DNA of 64,000 bases from Janibacter limosus NBRC 16128 (lineage in GTDB: Bacteria > Actinomycetota > Actinomycetes > Actinomycetales > Dermatophilaceae), in assembly GCF_001570985.1 (NCBI RefSeq), contig NZ_BCSS01000006.1:47670-111669 (forward strand). The letters are read 5' to 3'. Positions within the stretch are counted from its first letter, which is position 1; each line of letters opens with the position of its first letter. Shown here piece after piece: positions 1-8,541 of this stretch. The position numbers and the translations under genes are program-made. The notes under the pieces were generated by a model that was not told the DNA's origin, made no database searches, and saw only the letters and a list, made by a program, of their open reading frames with translations.

Positions 1-453
1 CGCGGCCTCGTCCGCAGCCTTGCGGCTCGCGGCGGCACCGGCAGCAGCCAGACCCGACGCGGTCGTGACGACCTTGGGCAGGACGTCGTCGACGAAGGTG
101 TCGCGCAGGTCCTGCACATCACTGCCGGCCTTGTTGCCCTGCTTGCGCGCCTGCTTGGTGGCCTTGCGCACCTTCTTGCGGGCGTCCTTCTTGCCCTTCT
201 TGGCGTCCTTGGCAGCCTGCTTCCTGGCCTCCTGCGCCTGCTCACGCAGGTCGGCGGCACGGGCTGCGGCGGTCTCCCGCGCGGCGGTGGCGTGGTCGGC
301 TGCGGAGCCCTTGAGCTCGTGAGCGCGCTCGGTGCCCTGCTCGGTCTGCGCGGCGACCTTGTCGATGATCTCGTGGACCTTGAGCGACGTGGCTTCGGCG
401 GTCTCGTGAGCGCGCACGCGGCCACCCTCGACCTTGTTGTTCTTCTGGAACAC
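1..453 (-). CDS. Ala/Lys-rich hypothetical protein, C-terminus beyond window
   Basis: The first 151 codons of a gene that runs off the left edge. The GTG start at 453 is preceded by a very good ribosome site (AGGAGGAAGT). The product opens MFQKNNKVEG and then becomes highly charged: a long helical stretch around residues 60-110 is made almost only of Ala, Lys, Arg, Gln and Asp, like an apolipoprotein-type or histone-H1-like tail, and is probably coiled coil or nucleic-acid binding. No signal peptide or membrane segment is visible. It is divergent from ppiA with a 113-bp gap. I do not recognise a family; the composition alone does not give a function. Confidence 0.75.
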   Translation of the reverse strand, partial: MFQKNNKVEGGRVRAHETAEATSLKVHEIIDKVAAQTEQGTERAHELKGSAADHATAARETAAARAADLREQAQEARKQAAKDAKKGKKDARKKVRKATKQARKQGNKAGSDVQDLRDTFVDDVLPKVVTTASGLAAAGAAASRKAADEAA

Positions 454-566
454 ACTTCCTCCTGCGGACGTGGGGTACTCCCCCATCCTGCACCGGATCC
501 GTCGCCGAGGAAACCGAAGGGGCCGATGAGCCCCACCACGTCCACGCCTCGGAAGGGCTGACTACG

Positions 567-1097
567 ATGGATCGCATGAAGGCGATCCTGCACACGACCC
601 ATGGCGACATCTCCATCGAGCTGTTCCCCAACCACGCTCCCAAGACCGTCGACAACTTCGTCGGCCTCGCCTCTGGCGAGAAGGAGTACAAGGACGACGC
701 CGGGCGGACCAACCCGACCAAGTTCTACGACGGCCTCGGCTTCCACCGGATCATCCCCGGCTTCATGATCCAGGGCGGCTGCCCGCTCGGTCAGGGCGTC
801 GGCGGACCCGGCTACGAGTTCGACGACGAGATCCACCCCGAGCTGACCTTCGCCAAGCCGTACCTGCTGGCCATGGCCAACGCGGGCAAGCGAGGAGGCA
901 AGGGCACCAACGGTTCCCAGTTCTTCGTCACCGTCGGCGAGACCCCGTGGCTCAACGGCAAGCACACCATCTTCGGCGAGGTCGCCGACGGTCCCAGCCG
1001 TGAGGTCGTCGACAAGATCGCCGCTGTCCCCACGGGTGCGATGGACAAGCCGGTCGAGCCGGTGGTCATCGAGTCCGTCGAGATCGTCCAGGACTGA
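567..1097 (+). CDS. ppiA: Peptidyl-prolyl cis-trans isomerase, cyclophilin type
   Basis: Cytosolic cyclophilin that isomerises Xaa-Pro bonds. The 176-residue product is a single cyclophilin domain: LHTTHGDISIELFPNHAPKTVDNF at the N-terminus is split here as the first two strands and helix, then GFHRIIPGFMIQGG (catalytic Arg in FHRII), and later NGSQFFVT and WLNGKHTIFGEV, all diagnostic. The start at 567 has GGAAGGG nine bases upstream; an alternative ATG at 576 gives the shorter MKAILHTT start. It lies six bases upstream of the rhomboid gene, as in the near-origin cluster of many actinobacteria. Confidence 0.95.
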   Translation: MDRMKAILHTTHGDISIELFPNHAPKTVDNFVGLASGEKEYKDDAGRTNPTKFYDGLGFHRIIPGFMIQGGCPLGQGVGGPGYEFDDEIHPELTFAKPYLLAMANAGKRGGKGTNGSQFFVTVGETPWLNGKHTIFGEVADGPSREVVDKIAAVPTGAMDKPVEPVVIESVEIVQD

Positions 1098-1103
1098 TCC
1101 ACG

Positions 1104-2003
1104 ATGTCGCAGCCGCCGTCCGGCCGGGTGCCGGACGGCGGCCCCGGCACCGAGGTCCCCACCTGTCCCCGACACCCAGACCGGGTGTCCTACATCCGCT
1201 GCCAGCGGTGCCGCCGCCCGGTGTGCCCGCAGTGCCAGCGCAGCGCCGCCGTCGGTGTCCAGTGCGTGGACTGCATCCGTGAGCAGGCCAAGGGGATCCG
1301 GCCGCAGGTCACCGTCTTCGGTGGCCGGGCGGGCGCCGACCGTCCCTATCTGACCATCGCGATCATCGCGATCTGTGTCGTCGTCTGGCTGGGCGAGCTG
1401 CTCTCCCCCCGCGTCTTCCAAGAGGTCGCCTTCGCGCCGGCCCTCGGCACGAGCGAGCCCTGGCGCCTGATCACCTCGGCCTTCGCGCACAGCCCGACCC
1501 AGCCGATGCACATCATCTTCAACATGCTCGCGCTGTGGATCGTCGGCGGCTACCTCGAGCGCATGCTCGGGTGGGCCCGCTACCTGGCGATGTACCTCGT
1601 GACCGCCCTCGCCGGCTCCGTGACCTGGCTGCTCTTCCAGCCCGTCGACCCGAGCAACCAAGGGGCCTGGGTCCCGGTGGTGGGCGCCTCCGGGGCGGTC
1701 TTCGGCCTCTTCGCCGCGGTCATCGTCCTCAACCGGCACCTCGGCCGGGACAGCTCGTCGATGATCGCGACCATCGGGATCAATGCGGTCATCGGCTTCG
1801 TCGTCCCCAATGTGGCGTGGCAGGCCCACCTCGGTGGGCTCGTCGCCGGTGGCCTCCTCGCATTCGCGATCGCCGTCTCGCGCAGCCAGCGTCGCCCGGC
1901 CCTGGCCTGGGTCGCGTTCGGGGCCGTGCTGGCAGTGGTCATCGCGCTGGCTGTGGGCAAGTACGCCTCGTCCCCAGCCCCGGTCCTCATCCCCTTCGTC
2001 TGA
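1104..2003 (+). CDS. Rhomboid-family intramembrane serine protease with N-terminal zinc-finger-like segment
   Basis: Membrane protease that cleaves transmembrane segments of partner proteins. Residues about 20-65 hold a B-box/zinc-ribbon-like cluster (CPRHPD, CQRCRRPVCPQC, CVDC), which should lie in the cytoplasm. Six hydrophobic segments follow. The rhomboid catalytic dyad is visible as Ser196 in GASGAVFG and His242 in AHLGG, and the HIIFNMLALW segment matches the conserved first-loop helix. At 299 residues it has the usual length for actinobacterial family members with this zinc-finger N-terminus. It starts six bases after ppiA, so the two are probably co-transcribed. The substrate is not known. 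Confidence 0.93.
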   Translation: MSQPPSGRVPDGGPGTEVPTCPRHPDRVSYIRCQRCRRPVCPQCQRSAAVGVQCVDCIREQAKGIRPQVTVFGGRAGADRPYLTIAIIAICVVVWLGELLSPRVFQEVAFAPALGTSEPWRLITSAFAHSPTQPMHIIFNMLALWIVGGYLERMLGWARYLAMYLVTALAGSVTWLLFQPVDPSNQGAWVPVVGASGAVFGLFAAVIVLNRHLGRDSSSMIATIGINAVIGFVVPNVAWQAHLGGLVAGGLLAFAIAVSRSQRRPALAWVAFGAVLAVVIALAVGKYASSPAPVLIPFV

Positions 2004-2051
2004 GGGTCCGGGGCAAGAACCCCGGGATTCCGGGAGTTACACCCGTGTCAT

Positions 2052-2104
2052 TTGTCCCCAACTGTGAACAAGCCTGTGGATAACCTCAGTTGTCCACAGG
2101 CTTG
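2052..2104. other. DnaA-box cluster in a near-perfect palindrome
   Basis: Two back-to-back DnaA boxes, TGTGGATAA at 2075-2083 (minus-strand TTATCCACA) and TTGTCCACA at 2090-2098 (the actinobacterial consensus), lie inside a 36-bp palindrome (2069-2104, arms pair at 15 of 16 positions around CTCA). Two more near-boxes lie just left: TTGTCCCCA (2052-2060) and, on the minus strand, TTGTTCACA (2063-2071). It sits between the convergent rhomboid and crgA genes, so it may also act as a hairpin in RNA. Whether DnaA binds it is inference. Confidence 0.65.
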
Positions 2105-2124
2105 TGTGCACAGAGGTGGACGCA

Positions 2125-2160
2125 CAGAGGCCGCACTGCCCGTGGGCAATGCGGCCTCTG
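2125..2160. terminator. Bidirectional terminator-like hairpin between rhomboid gene and crgA
   Basis: Arms CAGAGGCCGCACTGCC and GGCAATGCGGCCTCTG pair with one mismatch around the loop CGTG. The stem is 16 bp and GC-rich, with no U-tract on either side, as is usual in actinobacteria. It is located between two converging genes. Confidence 0.75.
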
Positions 2161-2202
2161 CATGCGCTGACCGGTCCGTGGTGGGGACGCGGGAGCGGCG
2201 GG

Positions 2203-2601
2203 CTACTTCCAGCGGGTGGTCATCGCAAACCCGGCGAGGATGAAGGCGAAGCCGCCACCGAGGTTCCACCGCCCCCAGGACTCGACCGGGTACTGCTCCT
2301 GGGTGATGTAGAAGGTCACGACCCACACCAGCCCGATGAGCATCAGGCCGAGCATGACGGGGACGAACCACGCCGGGTTGCCGATGCGCTGCGCCTTGAC
2401 CTTGTGGCGGGCCTTGGTCTCGGCCTTGTCATCCTCCGCCTGGGCGGCCGCGCGCTTGCGCGGGTCACCGGAGCGCTTGGCAGCGCCCTTGTCCTTGGCC
2501 GCCCCCTTGCCCGTGGCGGTGGTCGACGTGGTCGTGGTCTCGCTGGTGGTCACGTCCGTGGTGCCGGTCGTGTCCTTCGCGTCGTCGGCGGACTTCGCCA
2601 C
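2203..2601 (-). CDS. crgA: Cell division protein CrgA
   Basis: Small septum-associated membrane protein that, in mycobacteria and streptomycetes, helps assemble the FtsZ-dependent divisome and recruits FtsI. The 132-residue product has a Thr-rich, then Lys/Arg-rich cytoplasmic N-terminus (about 75 residues, longer than in mycobacteria), then two membrane helices (WFVPVMLGLMLIGLVWVV and GGGFAFILAGFAMTTRWK) joined by a short loop with YPVESWGRWN. I chose the GTG at 2601 because AAGGAG lies six bases upstream; reading further upstream would add 43 residues of unlikely sequence. Its place next to DUF881, trpG and the pknB operon is the classic actinobacterial order. Confidence 0.9.
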   Translation of the reverse strand: MAKSADDAKDTTGTTDVTTSETTTTSTTATGKGAAKDKGAAKRSGDPRKRAAAQAEDDKAETKARHKVKAQRIGNPAWFVPVMLGLMLIGLVWVVTFYITQEQYPVESWGRWNLGGGFAFILAGFAMTTRWK

Positions 2602-2684
2602 AGGGTGCTCCTTCAAGGATGGTGCGGTTCGTGGCCTAGCGTAGAGCCCAGAGCCCGACCAACCGAGCGAAGGGGGTGCGCCCT

Positions 2685-3482
2685 GTGCCCGACGAACGCC
2701 CGTCACCTGACGAGACCCGCTTGGGACCACGCGTGCGCACCTGGCTCACCCAGCGACCGAGCCGCTGGTCCTCCCTCGTCCCGGTCATCGCCCTGGGGGC
2801 CGGGCTGCTCTTCGCCACGTCGAGCACCACAGCCCGCGGCACGGACCTGCGCAGCGAGGCCACGGGCCTGCCCGACGTCATCCGTGAGCGCACCATCGAC
2901 AACGAGCGCTCGGGCAAGCGGGTGGAGAGCCTGCGCAGCGACGTCGACGGGCTCACCCGTGACGCGGCCCCGGGCAGCACCCGTCTGCAGGAAATCTCCC
3001 GCCAGACGAGCGCCCGCAGCCAGGACGCCGGCCTGACCCCCGTCGCCGGCCCGTCGCTGACCGTCTCCCTCGACGATGCGGACCTCGCCGCGAGCGAGGT
3101 GCCGGAGGGCTTCACCGTCGATGACATCGTCGTGCACCAGCAGGATGTCCAGGGTGTCGTCAACGCGCTGTGGCGAGGCGGTGCCGAGGCCATGCAGATC
3201 ATGGACCAGCGGGTGATCTCCACCAGCGCGGTCCGCTGTGTCGGCAACACCCTCATCCTCCAGGGGCGCGTGTACTCGCCGCCCTTCACGATCACCGCCA
3301 TCGGCGACCCGGACGAGCTGCGCCAGGCGCTCGACGACGACCCGGCCGTCGACATCTACCGGCAGTACGTCGACGCGGTGGGGCTGGGCTACGAGGTCAC
3401 GACCGAGGAGACGACGCAGCTGCCCGCCTTCACCGGTCGCACCCGGCTCGAGTACGCCCGACCGATGCCTGAGGGCGGATGA
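2685..3482 (+). CDS. DUF881 family protein
   Basis: Membrane-anchored extracytoplasmic protein of unknown function. After about 30 residues comes one membrane helix (VIALGAGLLFATSSTTA), then a predicted coiled coil and the DUF881 domain, recognised by the run around LTVSLDDAD, DDIVVHQQDVQGVVNALW, GAEAMQIMDQR and RVYSPPFTITAIGDP. The GTG at 2685 was preferred over the GTG at 2676 because GAAGGGGG is then eight bases upstream. The gene regularly sits between crgA and trpG in actinobacteria, which suggests but does not show a division role. Confidence 0.85.
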   Translation: MPDERPSPDETRLGPRVRTWLTQRPSRWSSLVPVIALGAGLLFATSSTTARGTDLRSEATGLPDVIRERTIDNERSGKRVESLRSDVDGLTRDAAPGSTRLQEISRQTSARSQDAGLTPVAGPSLTVSLDDADLAASEVPEGFTVDDIVVHQQDVQGVVNALWRGGAEAMQIMDQRVISTSAVRCVGNTLILQGRVYSPPFTITAIGDPDELRQALDDDPAVDIYRQYVDAVGLGYEVTTEETTQLPAFTGRTRLEYARPMPEGG

Positions 3483-3498
3483 GGGACATACTGTCCGA

Positions 3499-4155
3499 GT
3501 GACCCAGATCCTCGTCGTCGACAACTACGACAGCTTCGTCTTCACCATCGTGGGCTACCTCCAGCAGCTCGGTGCGGAGACGACCGTCGTGCGCAACGAC
3601 GCCGTCGTGCCAGCTGATGGCGCGGACTTCGATGGCGTCCTGATCTCTCCCGGACCCGGTACCCCCGAGCTCGCAGGCGTCTCCACTGCGATGATCGAGG
3701 CCTGCGCCGAGCGCGCGCAGCCGATGCTCGGGGTCTGTCTCGGGCACCAGGCCCTCGGGATCGTCCTCGGAGCGCGCGTCGGTCGCGCGCCCGAGCTGCT
3801 GCACGGCAAGACGAGCCGGGTCCTGCACGACCAGACCGGAGTCCTGGCGGGGCTGCCCTCCCCCTTCACCGCGACCCGCTACCACTCGCTGACGATCGAC
3901 CCGACCACCGTCCCGGACGCCTTGGTGCCCAACGGCCACACGGAGTCCGGAGTGATCATGGCCGCTCAGCACCGCGACCTGCCGCTGCACGGGGTGCAGT
4001 TCCATCCCGAGTCGGTGCTCACGGAGGGTGGGCACCGCATCCTGGCCAACTGGCTGGCGCTGACCGGTGATGACGGGGCGGTCGGCCGTAGCGAGGGGCT
4101 GTCCCCCCTCGTGCGTGACGTCGAGGGCGTGGCCCGAGCCGCTGCCGCCGGCTGA
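3499..4155 (+). CDS. trpG/pabA: Glutamine amidotransferase subunit of anthranilate/aminodeoxychorismate synthase
   Basis: Class I glutamine amidotransferase that releases ammonia for TrpE or PabB, feeding tryptophan or folate synthesis. The triad is visible: Cys80 in GVCLGHQALG, His169 and Glu171 in QFHPESVLTEGG; the oxyanion motif SPGPGTP is also present. The product is 218 residues, with about 25 extra at the C-terminus. The GTG start at 3499 has only a weak ribosome site, but CATACT lies exactly six bases upstream, so it could be translated from a leaderless message. No trpE or pabB partner is near, the same as for mycobacterial trpG beside pknB. Confidence 0.92.
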   Translation: MTQILVVDNYDSFVFTIVGYLQQLGAETTVVRNDAVVPADGADFDGVLISPGPGTPELAGVSTAMIEACAERAQPMLGVCLGHQALGIVLGARVGRAPELLHGKTSRVLHDQTGVLAGLPSPFTATRYHSLTIDPTTVPDALVPNGHTESGVIMAAQHRDLPLHGVQFHPESVLTEGGHRILANWLALTGDDGAVGRSEGLSPLVRDVEGVARAAAAG

Positions 4156-4170
4156 CGGGGAGGACCCGCC

Positions 4171-5154
4171 GTGAGTGATCCGACGATCGGTCCGTTGGAT
4201 CGTCTCCAGCGTCGCCACCCTGTCATCGGTTTCCCCATCGCCGTCGTCTACAAGTTCTTCGACGACTTCGGCGGGTACCTCTGCGCGCTCCTGACTTACT
4301 ACGGGTTCCTCTCGCTCTTCCCCGCGTTGCTGCTGCTGTCCACCGCCGTCGGCTTCGTCCTGCAGGGGCAGCCCGAGTGGCAGGAGCGGATCCTCGACTC
4401 GGCCCTGTCGGACTTCCCCATCGTCGGGGACGAGCTGCGCAGCACCGGCACCCTCGGCGGGGGACCGGTCGGACTGCTCATCGGTGGGCTGGCCGCCCTC
4501 TACGGCGGGCTCGGCGTCGGCCAGGCACTGCAGTACGCCAACAACACCGCGTGGATGATCCCGCGCAACTCCCGCCCCAACCCCTTCGCCAGCCGTGGAC
4601 GGGGGCTCCTCCTGCTGGCCGTCGCCGCAGCGACGATCGTCGTCACCACCGGCCTGACGACGTACCTGCAGTGGCTGGTCGCGGGCGGCTACACGGCCTG
4701 GGCCATCACCATCGCCTCCATCGCCCTCAACACGGGGGTCATCGGGCTGGTCTTCATCATCTCGACGACCCGACCCCTCGACCTGCTCGACGTACTGCCC
4801 GGCGCGGTCCTGGCGGCCCTGGCCTGGCAGGGCATGCAGTCCGTCGGTGCCGTGTACGTCAGCACGGTCATCGAGCGCGCGAGCAATCTCAACTCGGTCT
4901 TTGCCCTCGTGCTCGGGCTGCTCGTCTTCCTCTACACGATGGCGGTCGTCACCATGCTGTGCGTCGAGGTCAACGTCGTGCGCAAGGAGCACCTGTGGCC
5001 GCGGGCGCTCCTCACCCCCTTCACCGATCAGGTCGTGCTCACCGGTGCGGACCAGCGTGCCTACTCACGGCACGCAGAGGCCCAGCGGCTCAAGGGCTTC
5101 CAGCGCATCGACGTGTTCTTCGACGAGGCCCGAGGGCGCGACGAGGAGGACTGA
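4171..5154 (+). CDS. YihY/virulence factor BrkB family membrane protein
   Basis: Integral membrane protein of the YihY/BrkB family (once mislabelled ribonuclease BN); function unsettled, transport or envelope roles have been proposed. The 327-residue product has about six membrane helices and the family motif DDFGGYLCALLTYYGFLSLFP region near residues 30-50. The GTG at 4171 has GGAGGA six bases upstream. It follows trpG by 15 bases and converges on pknB, whose stop is 11 bases beyond this gene's end. Confidence 0.88.
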   Translation: MSDPTIGPLDRLQRRHPVIGFPIAVVYKFFDDFGGYLCALLTYYGFLSLFPALLLLSTAVGFVLQGQPEWQERILDSALSDFPIVGDELRSTGTLGGGPVGLLIGGLAALYGGLGVGQALQYANNTAWMIPRNSRPNPFASRGRGLLLLAVAAATIVVTTGLTTYLQWLVAGGYTAWAITIASIALNTGVIGLVFIISTTRPLDLLDVLPGAVLAALAWQGMQSVGAVYVSTVIERASNLNSVFALVLGLLVFLYTMAVVTMLCVEVNVVRKEHLWPRALLTPFTDQVVLTGADQRAYSRHAEAQRLKGFQRIDVFFDEARGRDEED

Positions 5155-5165
5155 CGCCCGGAGGG

Positions 5166-7037
5166 TCAGGGGCTCGCCGGCGACCGGGTCGTGATGCTCG
5201 TCGAGCGGGTGCTGCTCGGCTCGCTGGTCGACGAGGTCGGGGAGTCCGTCGGGCTGTCCGTCGACGTCGGTGTCGAGGTGGGCTCGTCGGTGGAGGTGTC
5301 CGAGGGCTCGCTCGTCTCGCTCGGACTCGACGTGGTGGTGACCGTCTGGGCCGGCTCCCTCGCCACGACGAAGGTCACCGTGCGACCCTGCTTGATCGTG
5401 CCCGCACCGGGACTCTGGTCGAGGATCGTGCCCTCCGGCTCGGAGGACTCGCGCGTGGTCTCCTTGATCTTCAGCTTCAGTCCGAAGATGTCGCTGCGCA
5501 CGTCGTCGATCTTCTTGCCCGTGTAGTCCTTCAGGTCCACGTCACCCGAGGCGACGACCAGGTCGACCTTGGTCCCCTTGGCCACGGACTCGGCAGCGCC
5601 GGGGCTGGAGCTGAGGACGTGGTCGGCCGCCTGGTCGGGACTGTCCTCGGTGGTGACCTGACCGACGGTCAGCCCGGCATTCTCGATGGCCCGGGTCGCC
5701 TCACCACGCTCCATCCCCACGACGCTGGGCACGCCGGCCTCGTCAGGGCCGGCGGAGACCTCGACGACGACGGTGTCACCCTCGGGCACACTCGTGCCCG
5801 GGGTCGGGTTCTGGCGCACGACGGTGCCGACCGCCGCGTCATCGGTGACGGTCTCGACATCCGCCGTGAGCTGCACCTGCTCCAGCTTGGCGACCGCTGC
5901 GTCCTCGTCCATGCCGACGACGCGAGGGACGCTCACCTGGATGATCTCCTCGCCCTGGCTGGCATCCCAGGCAAACCACCCGAGCAGGGCGATGGGGATC
6001 AGCAGGAGCGCGGCCATGAGCCACCCCAGGCCACCCCCACGGCGACGAGCCTGGGCTGCGGGCATGGAGGCGGTCTCAGGGTCCTGACGGGGCACCGGCT
6101 CGGCCCGCGGTGCGGCGAGCGGCAGCGTGGTCGTCGCTGCGTCCAGACGCTCGGTGGCGATGGGGCTGATCGGCATCCCGCCGCGGTAGGCGCCCAGGTC
6201 CTCCGCCATGGCTTTGGCGTCGGGGTAGCGCTCGTCCCGGTCCTTGGTCAGCGCGTGGTGGACGATCGCGTCCAGCTCCGGCGGGACTGAGGGCTCGATG
6301 GACGAAGGGAGGGGGATGTCGGCGTTGACGTGCTGGTAGGTGAGCGCGATGGGCTCACCCGTGTACGGCGTGCGTCCCGTGAGCAGCTCGAAGAGCAGGC
6401 ACCCGGTGGAGTAGACGTCACTGCGTTTGTCGACCGTCTCGCCGCGTGCCTGCTCGGGGGAGATGTACTGGGCGGTCCCGATGACGGCCTGGGTCTGCGT
6501 CATCGTCGCCTGGGTGTCGGCGATCGCCCGGGCGATGCCGAAGTCCATGACCTTGACGCTGTCGTCGTCGGAGATCATCACATTGCCGGGCTTGATGTCG
6601 CGGTGCACGATGCCCATGTTGTGGCTGTAGTCGAGGGCCTCGAGGACCTGCTGGACGATCCTGGCGGCCTCGGTGGGCTCGAGGGTGCCCGTCTCCGAGT
6701 CGTTGAGCAGCTCCCTGAGGGTGTACCCGTCGACGTACTCCATGACGATGTACGGGATGTCCAGGGGGGCGCCGCCGGTCTCGATGATCCGCTCCTCGCC
6801 GGAGTCGTAGACGGCCACGATCGAGCGGTGGTTCAGCCCGGCGACGGACTGGGCCTCCCGGCGGAAGCGGCCGAGGAAGGCGGCGTCGCGGGCGTGGTCC
6901 GTACGCAGGATCTTGATGGCAACCGGGCGACCCAGTCGCGTGTCGTGACCCAGGTGGACCTCGGCCATGCCGCCACGGCCGATGAGCTCGCCGACCTCGT
7001 AACGTCCGCCGAGCAGGCGGGGTGCCGCTGTGCTCAT
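5166..7037 (-). CDS. pknB: Serine/threonine protein kinase PknB with three PASTA domains
   Basis: Transmembrane kinase that senses muropeptides/lipid II and phosphorylates division and cell-wall regulators. Kinase domain at residues ~13-275: glycine loop GRGGMAEV, Lys42 in VAIKIL, HRDIKPGN, DFGIAR and SPEQARG. A Pro-rich linker leads to one membrane helix (~345-365) and three PASTA repeats (start points at VSVPRVVGM, AGVPSVVGM and VDLKDYTG). An unusual ~55-residue tail consisting almost only of Ser, Thr, Pro, Asp and Glu closes the 623-residue protein. It is the last gene of the fhaA-fhaB-pstP-ftsW-pbpA-pknB operon; mycobacterial PknB has four PASTA domains and a PknA neighbour, which is missing here. 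Confidence 0.95.
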   Translation of the reverse strand: MSTAAPRLLGGRYEVGELIGRGGMAEVHLGHDTRLGRPVAIKILRTDHARDAAFLGRFRREAQSVAGLNHRSIVAVYDSGEERIIETGGAPLDIPYIVMEYVDGYTLRELLNDSETGTLEPTEAARIVQQVLEALDYSHNMGIVHRDIKPGNVMISDDDSVKVMDFGIARAIADTQATMTQTQAVIGTAQYISPEQARGETVDKRSDVYSTGCLLFELLTGRTPYTGEPIALTYQHVNADIPLPSSIEPSVPPELDAIVHHALTKDRDERYPDAKAMAEDLGAYRGGMPISPIATERLDAATTTLPLAAPRAEPVPRQDPETASMPAAQARRRGGGLGWLMAALLLIPIALLGWFAWDASQGEEIIQVSVPRVVGMDEDAAVAKLEQVQLTADVETVTDDAAVGTVVRQNPTPGTSVPEGDTVVVEVSAGPDEAGVPSVVGMERGEATRAIENAGLTVGQVTTEDSPDQAADHVLSSSPGAAESVAKGTKVDLVVASGDVDLKDYTGKKIDDVRSDIFGLKLKIKETTRESSEPEGTILDQSPGAGTIKQGRTVTFVVAREPAQTVTTTSSPSETSEPSDTSTDEPTSTPTSTDSPTDSPTSSTSEPSSTRSTSITTRSPASP

Positions 7038-7086
7038 CGTGTCTCCCTGGGCTTGCCGGTCGAAGTGGTCTGGTGTCGGGTCGTGA

Positions 7087-8541
7087 TCACTGGAGGGCCG
7101 CCTTCATCACAGCAGCACTGATCGGTCCTGCGACCGACCCGCCGTACGCCTCGCTGCCGGCCCGTCCGCCGTCCTCGACGACGACGGCCACGGCGATCTG
7201 GGGGTTGTCGGCCGGGGCGAACCCGGTGAACCAGGCGTGCGGGGGCTGACCGGTTTCGTGCTCAGCGGTGCCGGTCTTGCCGGCGACGCTCGTGCCGGGC
7301 ACGGCGGCCTGGGTGCCGGTGCCCTTTTCCACGACGAGCTGCATCATGTCGGTGAGCGTGTCGGAGGTCTCCGGCTCCATGGCCTTGGACAGCTGCTCCG
7401 GCTTGGTCTCGCTGATCGTCGACAGGTCTGAGCCGAGGACGGACTGCACGAGGTGGGGCTTCATGACCACGCCGTCGTTGGCGACCGCGGAGGTGACCAT
7501 GGCGATCTGCAGGGGCGTGACGCGCACGTCGTACTGCCCGATGCCGACCTGGGCCTCCTGCGCCGGGCTCATCTGCCCGGGGAGGGTCGAGGGCGTGACC
7601 TTCATCGGGACCTCGAGGTCGTCGCCGAAGCCGAACTTGCCGGCCTGCTCACGCATGGCGTCGCCACCGAGCTCCATACCCAGCCACCCGAAGGCGGTGT
7701 TGCACGAGTCCTGCAGGGCGACGGCGAGACTCACCTTGTCGTCGGGGCCGCAGGCGCCGGGGTGCGAGTTGGGCAGGCCGACCTCCGTCTGGGGCAGGTC
7801 GAGGACTGCTGGCCCGGGGATGGAGGAGTCCCCGGTCCAGTCGCCGCTCTCGAGGGCCGCCGCGGCGGTCACGATCTTGAAGACGGACCCGGGCGGGTAG
7901 AGGTTGCCGGAGATGCTGCGGTTGACGAGCGGACGCGCCGGGTCGCCGTTGAGCGCTTCCCAGGCCTTCTTCTCGGTCGAGGGGTTGTGGCTCACGAGCG
8001 GCGTCGGGTCGTAGCCGGGGTGGGAGACCATCGCCAGGATCTCGCCGGTGCGGGGGTCGAGGGCCACGACGGCGCCGCGCTGGTCGCCGAGGGCCTCTGT
8101 GGCGGCCTTCTGCACCTTGGGGTTGATCGTCAGCTCCAGGCTGGCGCCCTTGGGTTCGCGTCCGGCGATCGTGCCGGTGACCCTGTCGTAGAAGAGCTTG
8201 TCGTCACGGCCGGAGAGCAGGCCGTCCTCCGCGGACTCGATGCCTCCGCCGGGCCCGTAGGTGAAGGAGTTGTAGCCGGTGATGTGGCTGTAGAGCCTGG
8301 GCTCGCTGTACGTGCGCTGCCACTGCAGGTCGTCGTCGGTGGGCGTGGAGCTGGCGATCGGTCGGCCGCCGATGAGGATCTGACCGCGCTCGCGGGCATA
8401 GCTCTCGAGCTGGGTGCGGCGGTTGCCCGGACGGTCGTTGATGTCCTGCGAGCCGAGCACCTGGATCCACGTGCTCGATCCGAGCAGGAGGACGAAGAGG
8501 AGCGAGACGAGCATGGACAGACGTCGGATCGGCTGGTTCAT
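7087..8541 (-). CDS. pbpA: Penicillin-binding protein A, class B transpeptidase
   Basis: Membrane-anchored D,D-transpeptidase that cross-links peptidoglycan, working with the SEDS polymerase encoded just upstream. One N-terminal membrane helix (LVSLLFVLLLGSSTWIQV) is followed by the penicillin-binding dimerisation region and the transpeptidase domain with all three catalytic motifs: SVFK in PPGSVFKIVTA, SCN in DSCNTAFG, and KTG in AGKTGTAE. The 484-residue length is typical of actinobacterial PbpA. The start overlaps the stop of ftsW by four bases, and pknB follows after 49 bases, so translation is probably coupled. Confidence 0.95.
   Translation of the reverse strand: MNQPIRRLSMLVSLLFVLLLGSSTWIQVLGSQDINDRPGNRRTQLESYARERGQILIGGRPIASSTPTDDDLQWQRTYSEPRLYSHITGYNSFTYGPGGGIESAEDGLLSGRDDKLFYDRVTGTIAGREPKGASLELTINPKVQKAATEALGDQRGAVVALDPRTGEILAMVSHPGYDPTPLVSHNPSTEKKAWEALNGDPARPLVNRSISGNLYPPGSVFKIVTAAAALESGDWTGDSSIPGPAVLDLPQTEVGLPNSHPGACGPDDKVSLAVALQDSCNTAFGWLGMELGGDAMREQAGKFGFGDDLEVPMKVTPSTLPGQMSPAQEAQVGIGQYDVRVTPLQIAMVTSAVANDGVVMKPHLVQSVLGSDLSTISETKPEQLSKAMEPETSDTLTDMMQLVVEKGTGTQAAVPGTSVAGKTGTAEHETGQPPHAWFTGFAPADNPQIAVAVVVEDGGRAGSEAYGGSVAGPISAAVMKAALQ

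Noticed and set aside
2052..2104. Calling this oriC
   Set aside because: dnaA, dnaN and an AT-rich unwinding region are not in the window, and only two perfect boxes are present; I call it a DnaA-box cluster only.
3430..4992. 520-codon open frame antisense to trpG and the YihY gene
   Set aside because: His/Asp/Gln/Gly-rich shadow; both plus-strand genes have clear motifs and starts.
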